DNA of 64,000 bases from assembly GCA_016648135.1 (NCBI GenBank), contig JADDOH010002048.1:40537-104536 (forward strand). The letters run 5' to 3'. Numbering within the stretch: position 1 is the stretch's first letter; every line of letters begins with the position of its first letter. The translations under genes and the position numbers were made by a program. The DNA is from Agrypnia vestita (lineage: Eukaryota > Arthropoda > Insecta > Trichoptera > Phryganeidae). The notes beneath the pieces were generated by a model, which made no database searches, was not told the origin of the DNA, and saw only the letters and a program-made list of their open reading frames with translations. Positions 10,851 through 21,640 of the stretch are shown piece by piece.

Positions 10851-12010
10851 CTAGCTGTTCTAACCCAGCGTTTCACGGGTTAAAGATTAAGTTAATTTTT
10901 TGGGGAAAACAAAGGTTTGATTCGAACGGTATAGATTTTCATCGAAAATATATCAGCGGAGGGGAAGGGTAAAAAGAATAGGGGGGAAATGTTGCATATA
11001 TTGCCCGCCGAGTCCTTAAGAATAATTTTCCAAATTTTGAGTCCGATCGGGCAAACGGTACAGATTTGCATCGAAAATAAATCAGCGGAGGGGAAGCGTT
11101 AAAAGAATAGGGGGAAATGCCGCATATGTTACCCGTCGATTCGTTAAGAATAAGTTTCCAAATTTTGAGTCCGATCGGGCAAACGGTACAGATTTGCACT
11201 AAAAATAAATCAGCAGTGGGGAAGGGTTAAAGGAATAGGGGGGAAATGTCGCCTATGTTACCCGCCGAGTCCTAAAGAATTAGTTTTCAAATTTTGAGTC
11301 CGATCGGTCGAACGGTACAGTTTTGCATCGAAAATATGTCGGGGAGGAAAGGGGTATGAGAATAGGGGGAAAATATCGCCTATGTTACTCACCGAGTCCT
11401 AAAGAATAACTTTCCAAATTATGAGTCCGATCGGTCAAACGGTACAGTTTTGCATCGAAAATATATCAGGGGGAAGGGAAGGGGTATAAGAATAGGTGGG
11501 AAATATCGCCTTTTACTCACCGAGTCCTAAAGAATAAGTTTCCAAATTTTGAGTCCGATCGGTCAAACGGTACAGATTTGCATCGAAAATATGTCAGGGG
11601 GAGGGGAAGGAGTATGAGAATAGGAAGAAAATATCACTATGTTACCCGCTGAGTCCTAAAGAATAAGTTTCCAAATTTTGAGTCTGATCGGTCAAACGGT
11701 ACAGATTTGCATCGAAAATATGTCAGGGGGAGGGGAAGGAGTATGAGAATAGGGAGGAAATATCGCCTATGTTACCCGCTGAGTCCTAAAGAATAAGTTT
11801 CCAAATTTTGAGTTCGATCGGTTAAACGGTACACATTTGCATCGAAAATATGTCAGGGGGAAGGGGTACGAGAATAGGGGGGAAATATCGCCTATGTTAC
11901 CCGCCGGGTCCCAAAGCATAAGTATGCAAAATTTGAATCGAATCGGACAAACGGTGTGGATTTGTATAGAGAACAGACAGACAGACAGATATTGAGTTAT
12001 ACATGTAACA
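10851..12010 (+). repeat. Minisatellite inside RTE-like 3' region (8 units of ~128 bp)
   Basis: Units repeat at intervals of 126-130 bp. The GGAGGGGAAGG-type core lies near 10958, 11087, 11213, 11342, 11471, 11597, 11727 and 11858. Conserved parts are AAACGGTACAGATTTGCATC, GAGTCCGATCGG and GAGTCCTAAAGAATAAGTTT. The array is bracketed by an ACTAGCTGTTCTAACCCAGC start and an ACAGACAGACAGACAG end, as in RTE-like tails. Units diverge at many positions. Confidence 0.7.
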
Positions 12011-12321
12011 GGCAGGTATGTCGATTTCTCCTCCGCATTTTTATAAATATATTTTCTTCATCATTTGCAATTTGTTTTCGATGTTATTCTTAATGTTCCC
12101 AGTAATCGCGCAACGCTGAGAGATTTTCCCATCAGTAGTGTCGGTATTTAGATTTGCAACTGACGGCGACTGTAAACAAATCCGCAATCCGATCTTACAT
12201 TATTTACTTCTTCCGTTCATTAACTATTTTCTGACCAATCTAAATAAATACAGATTCACACGTATCCTGAGAGAGCAATGATTGCAGCGCACATATCAAG
12301 AATCTCTAAGAATTTATAATA

Positions 12322-13372
12322 AAGGCGATCGTCCAGCAGAGTGAGCAAATTTCACAATTTTTTCTCATATCTTCTCTTGCGTTTTTTATCACATTTTTGA
12401 ATGGAAATATCTCATATTAAAATTTATTAATCAGGTTACGTATATTTTAAATACGGATATCTTATTAAAAAAACACAAACTAAATTATATAATTGATTAA
12501 TAAATTACCAAACTTTCGATGTTTTAAAAATGAAGAAAATTGCTCCACTTTGTGGGTCTTTTATGACTGAACGGCTCGTGAGATGTCTTTCTTATTCAAT
12601 AATATTAAAGTTATCTTAAATTTATTACAATTATTGCAAAATCTGTTAGTTTGTTTACATGCAATTTATGTTTTAAAAAACACTATTTTTTATATTAATT
12701 TTTTGTGTATTTTTTTCAATCCTTTTTAGAGTGTTGATAACTTTGTTTCTTTAATAAATTAAAGGACATTATTATTTGAAAATTAATACAAAAAAATCAA
12801 TAATTTTTTCTCGATTTCAGATTTTAGCTATTTAAGCAAGGCACTGCGTATTGTGTCGTAAATACGTTGCGTTTTAATTAAATATCTAAAATATAGACAA
12901 AGATTTTGTTTTTTTTTGTTTTTATTATTAAACTATAATAGCTATTCTTTTGACTATTGAAGTAAAAAAGTTGTTAACCATGTAAAAAGAGCTGAAAAAA
13001 CCCCACAAAAAAATAAAACATTTTTAAAAAACAGTGTTTTTTAAAATATAAACTGCAAGTAAACAAACTAACAGATTTTTAAATAATTATAATAAATATT
13101 ATTGAATTAAAAAGACATCTCACGAGCCATTCAGTCATAAAAGGCTCACAAAGTGGAGAAATTTTCTTCATTTTTAAAACATCGAAGGTTTGGTAATTTA
13201 TAAATCAACTGTATAATTTAGTTTGTGATATTTTAAAAAGATATCCGTATTTAAAATATACGTAACCTGATGAATAAATTATAAATGAGATATTTCAGTA
13301 CAAAAAAAACGCATGAGAAGATATTATGAGAAAAAATGGCGAAATTTGCACAGTCTGCTGGACGATCGCCTT
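12322..13372. mobile_element. Long-arm foldback element, about 1.05 kb
   Basis: The ends are AAGGCGATCGTCCAGCAGA and TCTGCTGGACGATCGCCTT. The complementarity continues inward for at least 400 bp on each side (for example TACGTATATTTTAAATACGGATAT against its complement near 13245), with mismatches and small gaps. I found no reading frame of note inside and no clear target duplication. It fits a long-TIR MITE or Foldback-type element of unknown superfamily. Confidence 0.65.
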
Positions 13373-14533
13373 AAGCCCCATCCCCAATAATAATTTCGAA
13401 TGTCTGTCCGTAGCTTCCATCTGTAAGTATTACATCTGTAAGTATAACAAAACATTATTTATTTATATTTATCATAAAAAGTAAATTTTCTAAAAACTTA
13501 TTAACCCGGAACTTTTTCCTGTATTTAATGATTTGCGTTAGTATGAATATTATTCTCAATTTATTTTATCATTTATTGTTTTTCATTATTAATTATTAAT
13601 TAAATGTAAAAAATGTATTGTGTAACTATATCATATTCAATTCATTATCAATTGTTAATCAATCGTAAAAAGTGTATTTTGTAACTATATCATATTCAAA
13701 TGTTCACAAAATATTCATACTTTGTACTTTATTGTCACTCTAGGACAGCCATACTCAACGTGCGGTCCGCCGAGCTTTTTTGTGCGGCCCGAAACACTTT
13801 CATTATCAGAAACATGATAAAAAAATCTGACGCTGTAATGTTCTAACGTAGCGAAATAAGCCGGAATAATACGTACGGAAATTGGATGGAATGTTCTAGT
13901 GAATAGTGAATAAAGTGTGAAAGCGATTGTAAAGTGTCTATTTATGAGTGATAAATTTACGAAATAGTTTAAATTAGATAATAGCATCAAATTAAATAGT
14001 GTTTAGTGACTTGGTACGTTTGATTAATTAATTAATCAGTAATTAATAAATACATTATTATATTCCAGCGTTTTCAATAATTCCGCTAGTAATTTTTGCG
14101 AAGGGAAAATATTTAAAAAGTATCCAACTGCATTAGCGAAATGTTTTAGTCTTAAAATAAATGAGGAATATTTATTTTGTAATATTCTGCACAGTGTAGG
14201 CGGGAATGTAATAAACCGCTATTTACCGTAAAAAGGAGACTTAAATAAGAGTCAAAATGAAAGAACTCTCAAGACATTTTCTTCCATTATTTGACATGGA
14301 GGGAGTTTTCTGCTGCGAGGACATCTGTAAGTGGAAAACGTAACAGGATTATGCCAAAATAGATGCTTTTATACTTTATTATTTTTTCGCGAGAGCTCTG
14401 CAGCAACACGGCGTGACGCTAATAATTTAAAGGCCCCAACCTCAGTGGGCACGATACTGGCTTCTCACATCGAATGTTCCACACAATTGCAAGAATTTTT
14501 GCTGGGATTTTTTACACTTTCGAATCGTATATT
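13373..14533. other. Unassigned stretch with a possible hAT terminus
   Basis: Near 13743-13785 the words CAGCCATACTCAACGTGCGG and GTGCGGCCCGAAAC look like one end of a hAT-type element, but I found no matching opposite end or duplication. The rest shows no gene. Confidence 0.3.
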
Positions 14534-14632
14534 AACAGAGCTAGTCCACAATATTTTACAAGTGTATTCCTGCCTTGATTATGAGTCGAAAATGTTCAAG
14601 CAACCATGGCCTAACATGTACGTCAAAAATGA
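14534..14632. mobile_element. Palindromic MITE, partial copy
   Basis: Only the outer part of one arm: ACAGAGCTAGTCCACAATA, then TTCCTGCCTTGATTATGAGT and CAAGCAACCATGGCCTAA. It matches the left arm of copy 2. Confidence 0.6.
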
Positions 14633-14639
14633 CGGATGA

Positions 14640-16328
14640 CAGCTAGCAATACTTAAAAGCCCACTAAGGGGATTGATAATAATAAATAACAAGTAAATAA
14701 AAAATAATGAAGACATACTTCTTTACGCTTTCTCGCATATACTCGTAATCGATTTTTTAACATCACGCATGCATTATCCAAATATTAAATACATTGTTAT
14801 AAAGTTAAAAACATTTTTTTATTTATCAATTTTCTTACTATAAAAAATATAATTCATTAAAACATCCTTCTTAGTTGCCATATTATATAATTATATGACA
14901 TTTTGTTCCGACGCCTAATGTCAAAGTTGAATCTGCGACTAAAATTAATAAATTTGAAATTGGAACTTTTTTTCATACTAATATTGAGGAATTTCGAAGC
15001 TACGTAGGTATTTAATGCAAAAGAGAAAATTAAAAAAATAGGATTAGGGCAAAGTTTTGTATTAAATGTTAGACAACAGTTTGTACTAGACAGTTTGAAG
15101 TATTATTTCAATGAATGTACTTAAAAATTTAATAACTATGATGGTAGATCCAGACATTAATTAACAAATTACTAAAACAAAGTACTGTAAAAGTCTCTTA
15201 TATAGAGCTCTCTTATACTAAATACTTCAATCTATTACCCACCGAACTAAAAATTGTAACGGAAATAAACAAGTCAACTAAAAACAAAACAAAATGGATA
15301 ATCGAAACACAAGAACATCTGATATCCTTATAAATGTATATTGTAATCATCATACAACTATCATTCGAGTCACTATTTTCAAAGCTAGGTATTAATATTA
15401 GTCACTAGTTACTAATTTATATAGATTCTATTGAGTTTTAGTCGTATGTAAATCATTACACATATCTGACTTCTCATCTCCCGAGCCTATGTACAGGTAT
15501 GTGTATATAACAGCTTGCATCAAACGTGATTAATGGCAAGAATAAGATAGTAATAAGTACAATTTACAGTTTTTTTTGTGCAGGTCTTTATCGTTACCTA
15601 CCTCGCTAGGTTCATAAATTACCTGTTCTGAGGTAAATGTACCTTTATAGAATTTAATATACACATAATATATGTAATATTTATTATATTTTGTATATTT
15701 TCTTTTGGGATTTAATAAAAAAATATATTATTATTATTATTTGTGAATAATTGTACCTGGCTGTAATGTAACTGATTGTAATTCACAATGAAAACAGTTT
15801 TGCACGTTTTATGAATTGCCCATTTTCTTTAAACGAGAACACAAATGAAGACATTATTATTCGATCGCCGACCCGAGTCCAGGTGGTCGCGCGACCTCGG
15901 GGCTGATCTTGGGAGGAGGTGATGAGATGCGCGCGAGCTGATCTCCAATTCCTCGCCCGGCCTGGGGAATGGGAACCAAGGTCACAATGTGTTGTGTATG
16001 CATTTATTCCGAGTGGCGATGGCGCCAGCTGCTGCCCTACATATTAGAAAACGAACCTCGGTAATACTGCAAAAGTTATTTGTACGTTTAGAGAACTTTG
16101 CAGCTTGGTCAAGTAGTAAATCCCTGGTGTTCTTCATAACGTTGCGTGGAGTTGAAACTTGGCATCGTGTGCTGCGAATACCATTTTGTGAGACGAAAAA
16201 ACCTCTATTCTTCGGGAATTCCATATTAAAGAAAGGCTTACCACAAAATGTGACCGACGCAAGAAAAAAATTCGTTCATATTTAAGGCGTGTTGCTAGAA
16301 GAGACAGTCACGTTGAAACAACAAACTA
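14640..16328. other. Intergenic stretch, unassigned
   Basis: AT-rich to about 15840, then a GC-richer island at 15865-16240 with ORFs of about 80-98 codons on both strands (15989-16285 plus, 15982-16224 minus). Overlapping ORFs on opposite strands, with no recognised domain and no conserved start context, suggest an unidentified repeat rather than a gene. Confidence 0.35.
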
Positions 16329-16746
16329 ATACCGGCGTTTCAAAGTTTGCGCACGTCTCAAACCATATTCAAAACCTTCACTGACTTAGATGTGTCCAGA
16401 GAGGATTGAATATAAGCTTCGCTTTACAATATTTAAGGCTATTCACAACATGGCCCCTCAATTCATAACCGACTTCTGCATTCCATTCTCGATGTGGTGT
16501 GTTATGTGTGTACTAACGGATGCAGCGCCGGATACCACGATGTTTTTAACTTAAGACCGTCATCCCTACATTCTCCGCAAATAACAGACAACTAACACTT
16601 CGCTCTGCATCAACATCTAATACAAATAGGTTAGCTGAAGTAAATCGCGCCCACAAAACTAATTTCGGTGATCGTGCTTTCGCGGTGGCTGGACCAAAGT
16701 TATGGAACAAACTACCTAATAAACTGAGACAAACAGACAGCTTAAA
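16329..16746 (+). pseudogene. CR1/L2-like LINE C-terminal fragment with a small insertion
   Basis: Same family and same 5' breakpoint (ATACCGGCGTTTCAAAG) as 18631. The readable pieces are APQFITDFCIPFS, then ANNRQLTLRSASTSNTNR and FAVAGPKLWNKLPNK. Between them lies a foreign 78-bp block (16491-16568) bounded by direct copies of CATTCTC. A frameshift and a stop precede the first piece. The LINE match is lost after about 16746. Confidence 0.7.
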
Positions 16747-17557
16747 AATTATGAATAAAACGCGATTTATGTTATTTTTCCATTAGTGCATTTTTTAATA
16801 CAACACAATACGGAAACTTCCGTTTCCTGCCTCAGGTGAAATGAGAACCAAATATCCTCAAAAATAAACTAGTGAAAAAAAACAAAAGTAGTGTTTTATA
16901 CATCAAGTCGTTTTTCGGCGACTCCATTGCTGTATACCTATATATATCTGGAGAAAACTTGGAAGAATTAGTGAGAATTTAATTTGAAGAACTGGTAACT
17001 ACTTATAACAACTTGGATTAAGATGAATAAATTAAAATTAAATGGAAAAAAAATAAAAAATATGTCAATAGGAAAATAATGAGATAACGATTGATGATGA
17101 AGAAATGGAAATGGTAGATACAATAAAATATTTGGGATTGGAGGTAATGGTGGATACAATCAAATATTGTGATTTAAATTATCCTTTAAAAAATCGATGC
17201 CCCAAAGATTCGATTCCCTGTTTTGTGCTGCCTCCGTATATGTTAAACAGTCAAAGCCCATCTTGTTTTCGAACACTTTTTCCCATTGTTTCTCCCAGAT
17301 TAATCTGGGGCGATCCACCAGTTCTATAACCTGGAAGTTTATGGATCTCCTTAATCACACATACGGAAATGAAAACACTTAACTAATTTTTTTGAGATGA
17401 GTTTCGGCTTTTGAGGGCATTTTAGGCGAAACACGTTAAAAATGTAGAACTAAAAAACAAGTGTTTTTGTTTCCGTATGTGTAAAAAGAATTCATTTGTA
17501 ATGTCGATTAATCGATTTTTACAATACATTAAGGTGTCATTTTTTCAATACATTATA

Positions 17558-18068
17558 CAGGGTTATTTGGAAAACATTAATAATCTCGCAGGACTATACT
17601 CCTGCCTTGATTATGAGTCGAAAATGTTCAAGCTATTACCTAATACCTAATACCTAATATCAATAGTTATGGAGATACGCGACATCAAAGTTTGCATATT
17701 TCTGACTTATTTTTTTTAAAGCGTTGGACTATCATTACAGTAACTTATATCCAATATGAAAAATTCATTCCCTTTGATACAAGTCAAATAAAATAATAAA
17801 AACCTTTCGAAAAAATTTCAGGGTTTTTATCATTTTATTTAACTTGTGTTGAAACGAATGAATTTTCCGTAATTGATATAAGTTACTGTAATGATAGTCC
17901 AACGTTTTACAAAAAATAAATCAGAAATATTGAAAAAAAATGCAAACTTTGATGTCGCATATCTCAATAACTATTGATAATAGGTCATAATAGCTTGAAC
18001 ATTTTCGACTCATAATCAAGGCAGGAATATAGTCCTGCGAGGTTATTAATGTTTTACAAGTAACCCTG
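17558..18068. mobile_element. Palindromic TA-type MITE, copy 4 (complete)
   Basis: The ends are CAGGGTTATTTGGAAAAC and GTTTTACAAGTAACCCTG with TA on each side. The arms are near-complementary from end to end and meet near 17810-17830. It is a representative full copy of the TTATTTG subfamily. Confidence 0.8.
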
Positions 18069-18630
18069 TATAATTGTTTATTCTCGAATTATTTTTCACC
18101 ATTCTTGTCTGGCAAAATACATAATGTCGAAACAGAGCTCATAAGGAAAAACGAAGCTTTGTATGTGGGTCCTCAAATGTTAATATTTTTATTCAACGAA
18201 AGCTAAGCAACCCTATAAAGGAATGTATTTTTTTCTGAAAACGTTGGTACAATTTATTGAACCCGTGTTTTTCATAGAATTATTTATTTTCAAAAAATCT
18301 TTTCAAATGGAAGGCTTCAAAGCGTGTCGTGGGAGGTGGAAGGGGAATTATTGTATTAAATACTTTGCGGGGGGAGCTGAAAGGGGTGAGGGGGGAGGTT
18401 GGGGGAAGCGGGTTTCCGAAGAAAAACGAAAACTCTCCGCGAAAGACATTCGATATTAAATACGCTAACCGAATAGCGTATTAACCCTGTTGCTTTCAGG
18501 GAAACAAAACAATTCCATTAGAAATATTTTTTTATTATGTTTTTACAAATATGTGCAATACACTTAGATACAGGGGTAATAAACATGAAAATTGTATCTG
18601 AGTGAACGTCTGTCCGAATAAATGAGATTC

Positions 18631-19070
18631 ATTACCGGCGTTTCAAAGTTTGCGCACATCTCAAACCATCTTCAAAACCTTCACTGGCTTAGATGTCCAG
18701 AGAGGATTGAATATAAGCTTTGCCTTACAATATTTAAGGATATTCACAACATGGCCTCTCAATACATAACCGACTTCTGCATTCCATTCTCCGCAAATAA
18801 TAGACGACAATCTCTTCGCTCAGCATCAACATCTAATACAAATAGGTTAGCTGAAGTAAATCGCGTCCACAAAACTAAGATCGTGCTTTCGCGGTGGCTG
18901 GACCAAAGTTATGGAACAAACTACCTAATAAACTGAGACAAACAGACAGCTTACCACACTTCAAAAAACAACTTAAGACACATTTATTTAGACAATCCTA
19001 TAAAAACCTATAGAATCTGACCACAACAACGCTAGCTAATGTTTTCCACTCCTATTGTGTATCAAATTTA
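18631..19070 (+). pseudogene. CR1/L2-like LINE C-terminal fragment
   Basis: The reading begins ITGVSKFAHISNHLQNLH and continues RIEYKLCLTIFKDIHNMAS, ITDFCIPFSANNRRQSLR and SNTNRLAEVNRVHKTK. A small deletion then shifts the frame, and the tail WNKLPNKLRQTDSLP appears in another frame near 18915. The 3' untranslated part continues to about 19070 but without the microsatellite tail seen at 7139. Confidence 0.75.
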
Positions 19071-20115
19071 TTTCAATAATCATAAATGAGATTACGGAGT
19101 TTCATTTTAAATATAAGCAAATTATCAATAAAAATGTCTAGATTATATGTAGAATTTAACAGATTGTATTTTGAAGTGGAACGAGTTACAAAGCAGTTTT
19201 TTTAAGTAGTTAGTCCTACTAAAGTTTGGGTAAAATAAATTATTTGAACGCGTTGAGTATGTAGGACAGCTTAAATCTATTTGCTCTAATAAATAGGGTG
19301 AGTCAACCAAGTTATTCAAGATTTTATAAAGATAACACAGATCTTGTATGCATCTTCGATTTGATAGAGAAGGGATTTTATGATAACACTCGCTTTCTTG
19401 TATGAGTTGAATTCTAAACCGGAACGGAAATTTAAAATATTAAAATATTTGTGTTGGATATTTTCAAGTCACTCAAAATAAAAGCGTGGGTGCTTTCCTT
19501 CCATCGACAACAGCATTCTCTAATCTATTGTATGTCAATATCGTAATCTTTTGTTTTGAAAGTGAAGCAAAGTTTTTTTGTTCACAAATTAATTGTTACT
19601 TTTTAGTACATTTAAATACGAGCGTGTTAAAAAATATTTTTTTCATGTAATACAATAAATAAATGGTGTTTGGACATTCTCTGATAATTGTGGTCATGGT
19701 TTTAAATAACTCTTTTACCTTACCTAAATTCGTATTTTTTTAACAATGCCTACACTTACGGCAATACATCTTGGCAACGTCTTTTCAATAGACCTTCAAC
19801 CATCAACACAACATAAATTCTTAAACAGATGTTCTTCAATTGACCACCACCTACATCTAGTACCGAAAGTACTTTATTAGTTTCATCGTGAAATGCCGCG
19901 TTGTACACAATAATACGACATTGAAAAAACTGTCACATCGTGAAAATGGGAGACAGTTATTATTCACATTTTGTCGACAGTGACAGCAATGATCGACAGA
20001 TACGAGCTGGTACAAGCTTTGTACTGAATGTGACAGAAAATTCATGGATTATCTGGACGTGTTGCTACCAGATGCCATACAAGTATGTTACCAGATTTAA
20101 AATAATTTATCTACA
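19071..20115. other. Intergenic stretch
   Basis: AT-rich sequence with no gene, RNA or repeat that I recognise. Confidence 0.4.
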
Positions 20116-20612
20116 CAGGGTTATTTAGAAAACATTAATAATATCGCAGGACTATATACCTGCCTTGATAGTGAGTCGGAAATTTTCGAGCAGCCATCAA
20201 GACTGATATCAAGAGAAATATATAGAGACATGCGACATCAAAGCTTGCATTTTTTTTTTTCAATATTTCCGACTTATTTTTTATAAAACGTTGGTCTATC
20301 ATTACAGTAACTTACATCGAATACGAAAAAATTATTCCCTTTAATACAAGTCAAATAAAATAATAAAAACATTCGATTTGGAAACCAATTGAAAAACATT
20401 CCGATTGGAATCATCATTTTATTTAACTTACATTGAAACAAATGAATTTTTCGTATTCTTTATAAGTTATTGTAATGATAGTCCAACGTTTTACACAAAA
20501 TAAGCCAGAAATATTGAAGAAAAAATAATGCAGACTTTGAAGTCGTGGTTGATTGAACATTCTTAACTCATAATCAAGGCAAGTATATAATCCTGTTTTC
20601 CAAATAATCCTG
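20116..20612. mobile_element. Palindromic MITE, copy 5
   Basis: It starts CAGGGTTATTTAGAAAAC and ends TGTTTTCCAAATAATCCTG. The left arm is complete; the right outer arm has lost a short block near 20530-20600. The flanks read CA and TG here instead of TA, so the target site has mutated. Confidence 0.75.
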
Positions 20613-20647
20613 TGTAATAAAAGTACATCATTTTTGACAGCAAAAGA

Positions 20648-20735
20648 GGTGTGTCAAGACAGAAGAATACGGCATTCTATCCTCTCCGGCTACCCCTGTG
20701 GGGAAACGGCGTGATGGTTAGCTAGTTAGTTACTT
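20648..20735 (+). pseudogene. LINE C-terminal scrap
   Basis: It reads as the last codons of the family represented at 31255-31670 (CAGACAGAAGAAT, TCTATCCTCTC, then GGGGAAACGGCGTGATGG). Sister scraps are at 32056-32125 and, on the minus strand, 48580-48720. It is a strongly 5'-truncated insertion. Confidence 0.6.
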
Positions 20736-20740
20736 TATAT

Positions 20741-20910
20741 AACACGCACACAATTAATAAGGGTTATTATTGATTCACTAACAGCTCCGGGAAGATTTCG
20801 GGAAGAATGTCCCATCGATACCTACGTGTAAATGATCAGTTATCGATGGGAAATTCTGTTTTTCCCGAAACTAGTAGCGAAACAATAATAACTAATATTG
20901 TGTGCGTGTT
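20741..20910. repeat. Inverted repeat / small foldback
   Basis: AACACGCACACAAT (20741) is complementary to ATTGTGTGCGTGTT (to 20910). Further inner pairs include CCCATCGATA with TATCGATGGG. The arms are imperfect between these blocks. It directly follows a LINE scrap. Confidence 0.6.
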
Positions 20911-20984
20911 GTACAAAGTTGTCGAAAGAATACATTTTAATCGAAAATAGGATGAATTCATTTAAAGAATTAGTCTGTCCCGAT

Positions 20985-21330
20985 TCAAACAATCTCTGAT
21001 TAGTTAGTCTAGATCTTGTCTCCATCTTGTTAGTACTTTTCATTTGTCCTTGATTTTATATTAAATTCCTATAACTTTTATTCTGATATATTTTATGTTC
21101 AAGTTTGTGTTTACTGGGGTATTATGCCGTGTTGTTACGACCTTTCGGGCCCGAAAGGTCCGGTATTATGCCGTGTTGTTACGACCTTTCAGGCCCGAAA
21201 GGTCGTAACAACACGGCATAATACCCCAGTAAACACAAACTTGAAGATTCTGAGTGGCCGTGAAAACCTAAGAACATATTTTATGTTGTTCATGTTATGT
21301 AATATATTGTATTGGACTATGTCCATTAAT
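20985..21330. repeat. Unnamed dispersed repeat, interrupted at 21100-21275
   Basis: AACAATCTCTGATTAGTTAG, TTGTCTCCATCTTGTT and the following words recur at 46550-46735 in the same orientation. The 21 kb copy is split by a Penelope terminal-repeat insertion; the 46 kb copy is not, which defines the empty site. Its family is unknown to me. Confidence 0.6.
21100..21275. mobile_element. Head-to-head Penelope terminal repeats without a body
   Basis: A 176-bp insertion bounded by the 12-bp duplication ATATTTTATGTT (21088-21099 and 21276-21287). Inside, the word GGTATTATGCCGTGTTGT occurs twice in forward orientation and once as its complement, with CGACCTTTC/GAAAGGTCG hairpins at the joints. The right flank (GATTCTGAGTGGCCGTGAAA, then CCTAAGAAC) matches the right end of the Penelope-like fragment at 32397-32935. 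It therefore appears to be the terminal repeats of that family inserted in inverted arrangement with no coding part. Confidence 0.6.
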
Positions 21331-21488
21331 TAAAAAAAAAAGTACGAAGAAATCAGGACAGAGTGTAAAACTGATAATAGATGTCAGACAGAAAAGTGTT
21401 GCGTTTTGTCCTCAAACGTAAGACTTTTAGGTATAGGCGCGTACTTCGTTCAACGTACAATTTAAAAAAACGTGTGTGGTATACGTGC

Positions 21489-21494
21489 AAAAAA
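21489..21494 (-). terminator. Pol III terminator of 5S rRNA
   Basis: On the minus strand the 5S sequence is followed immediately by TTTTTT, the standard RNA polymerase III termination signal. Confidence 0.85.
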
Positions 21495-21612
21495 GCCAAC
21501 GGCACGCGGTGTTCCCAAGCGGTCACCCATCCAAGTACTGACCGCGCCCAATGTTGCTTAACTTCGGTGATCGGACGAGAACCGGTGCTTTCAACGTGGT
21601 ATGGTCGTTGGC
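21495..21612 (-). rRNA. 5S ribosomal RNA
   Basis: A 118-nt minus-strand sequence beginning GCCAACGACCATACCACG and ending CCGCGTGCCGTTGGC, whose ends pair to make helix I. Internal landmarks match insect 5S rRNA: CGTCCGATCACCGAAGTTAA, GTCAGTACTTGGATGGG and GACCGCTTGGGAACACC. The internal control region for TFIIIA lies within this sequence. Six T residues follow directly. No disabling change is visible, so it looks functional. It is not in a visible 5S tandem array; the only other 5S sequence in the window is the 39-bp piece at 26648. Confidence 0.95.
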
Positions 21613-21640
21613 GACAGTGGTGATAAATATAGTCATGCTA
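21613..21640 (-). promoter_or_regulatory. 5S upstream box
   Basis: Directly upstream of the 5S start, the minus strand reads TATATTTATCACCACTGTC. A near-identical stretch sits upstream of the truncated 5S copy at 26687-26715. This shared AT-rich box is a plausible external promoter element, as reported for other insect 5S genes; its role here is inferred. Confidence 0.5.

Noticed and set aside
15982..16285. ORFs on both strands as a gene
   Set aside because: Mutually overlapping on opposite strands with no recognised domain; probably an unidentified repeat.
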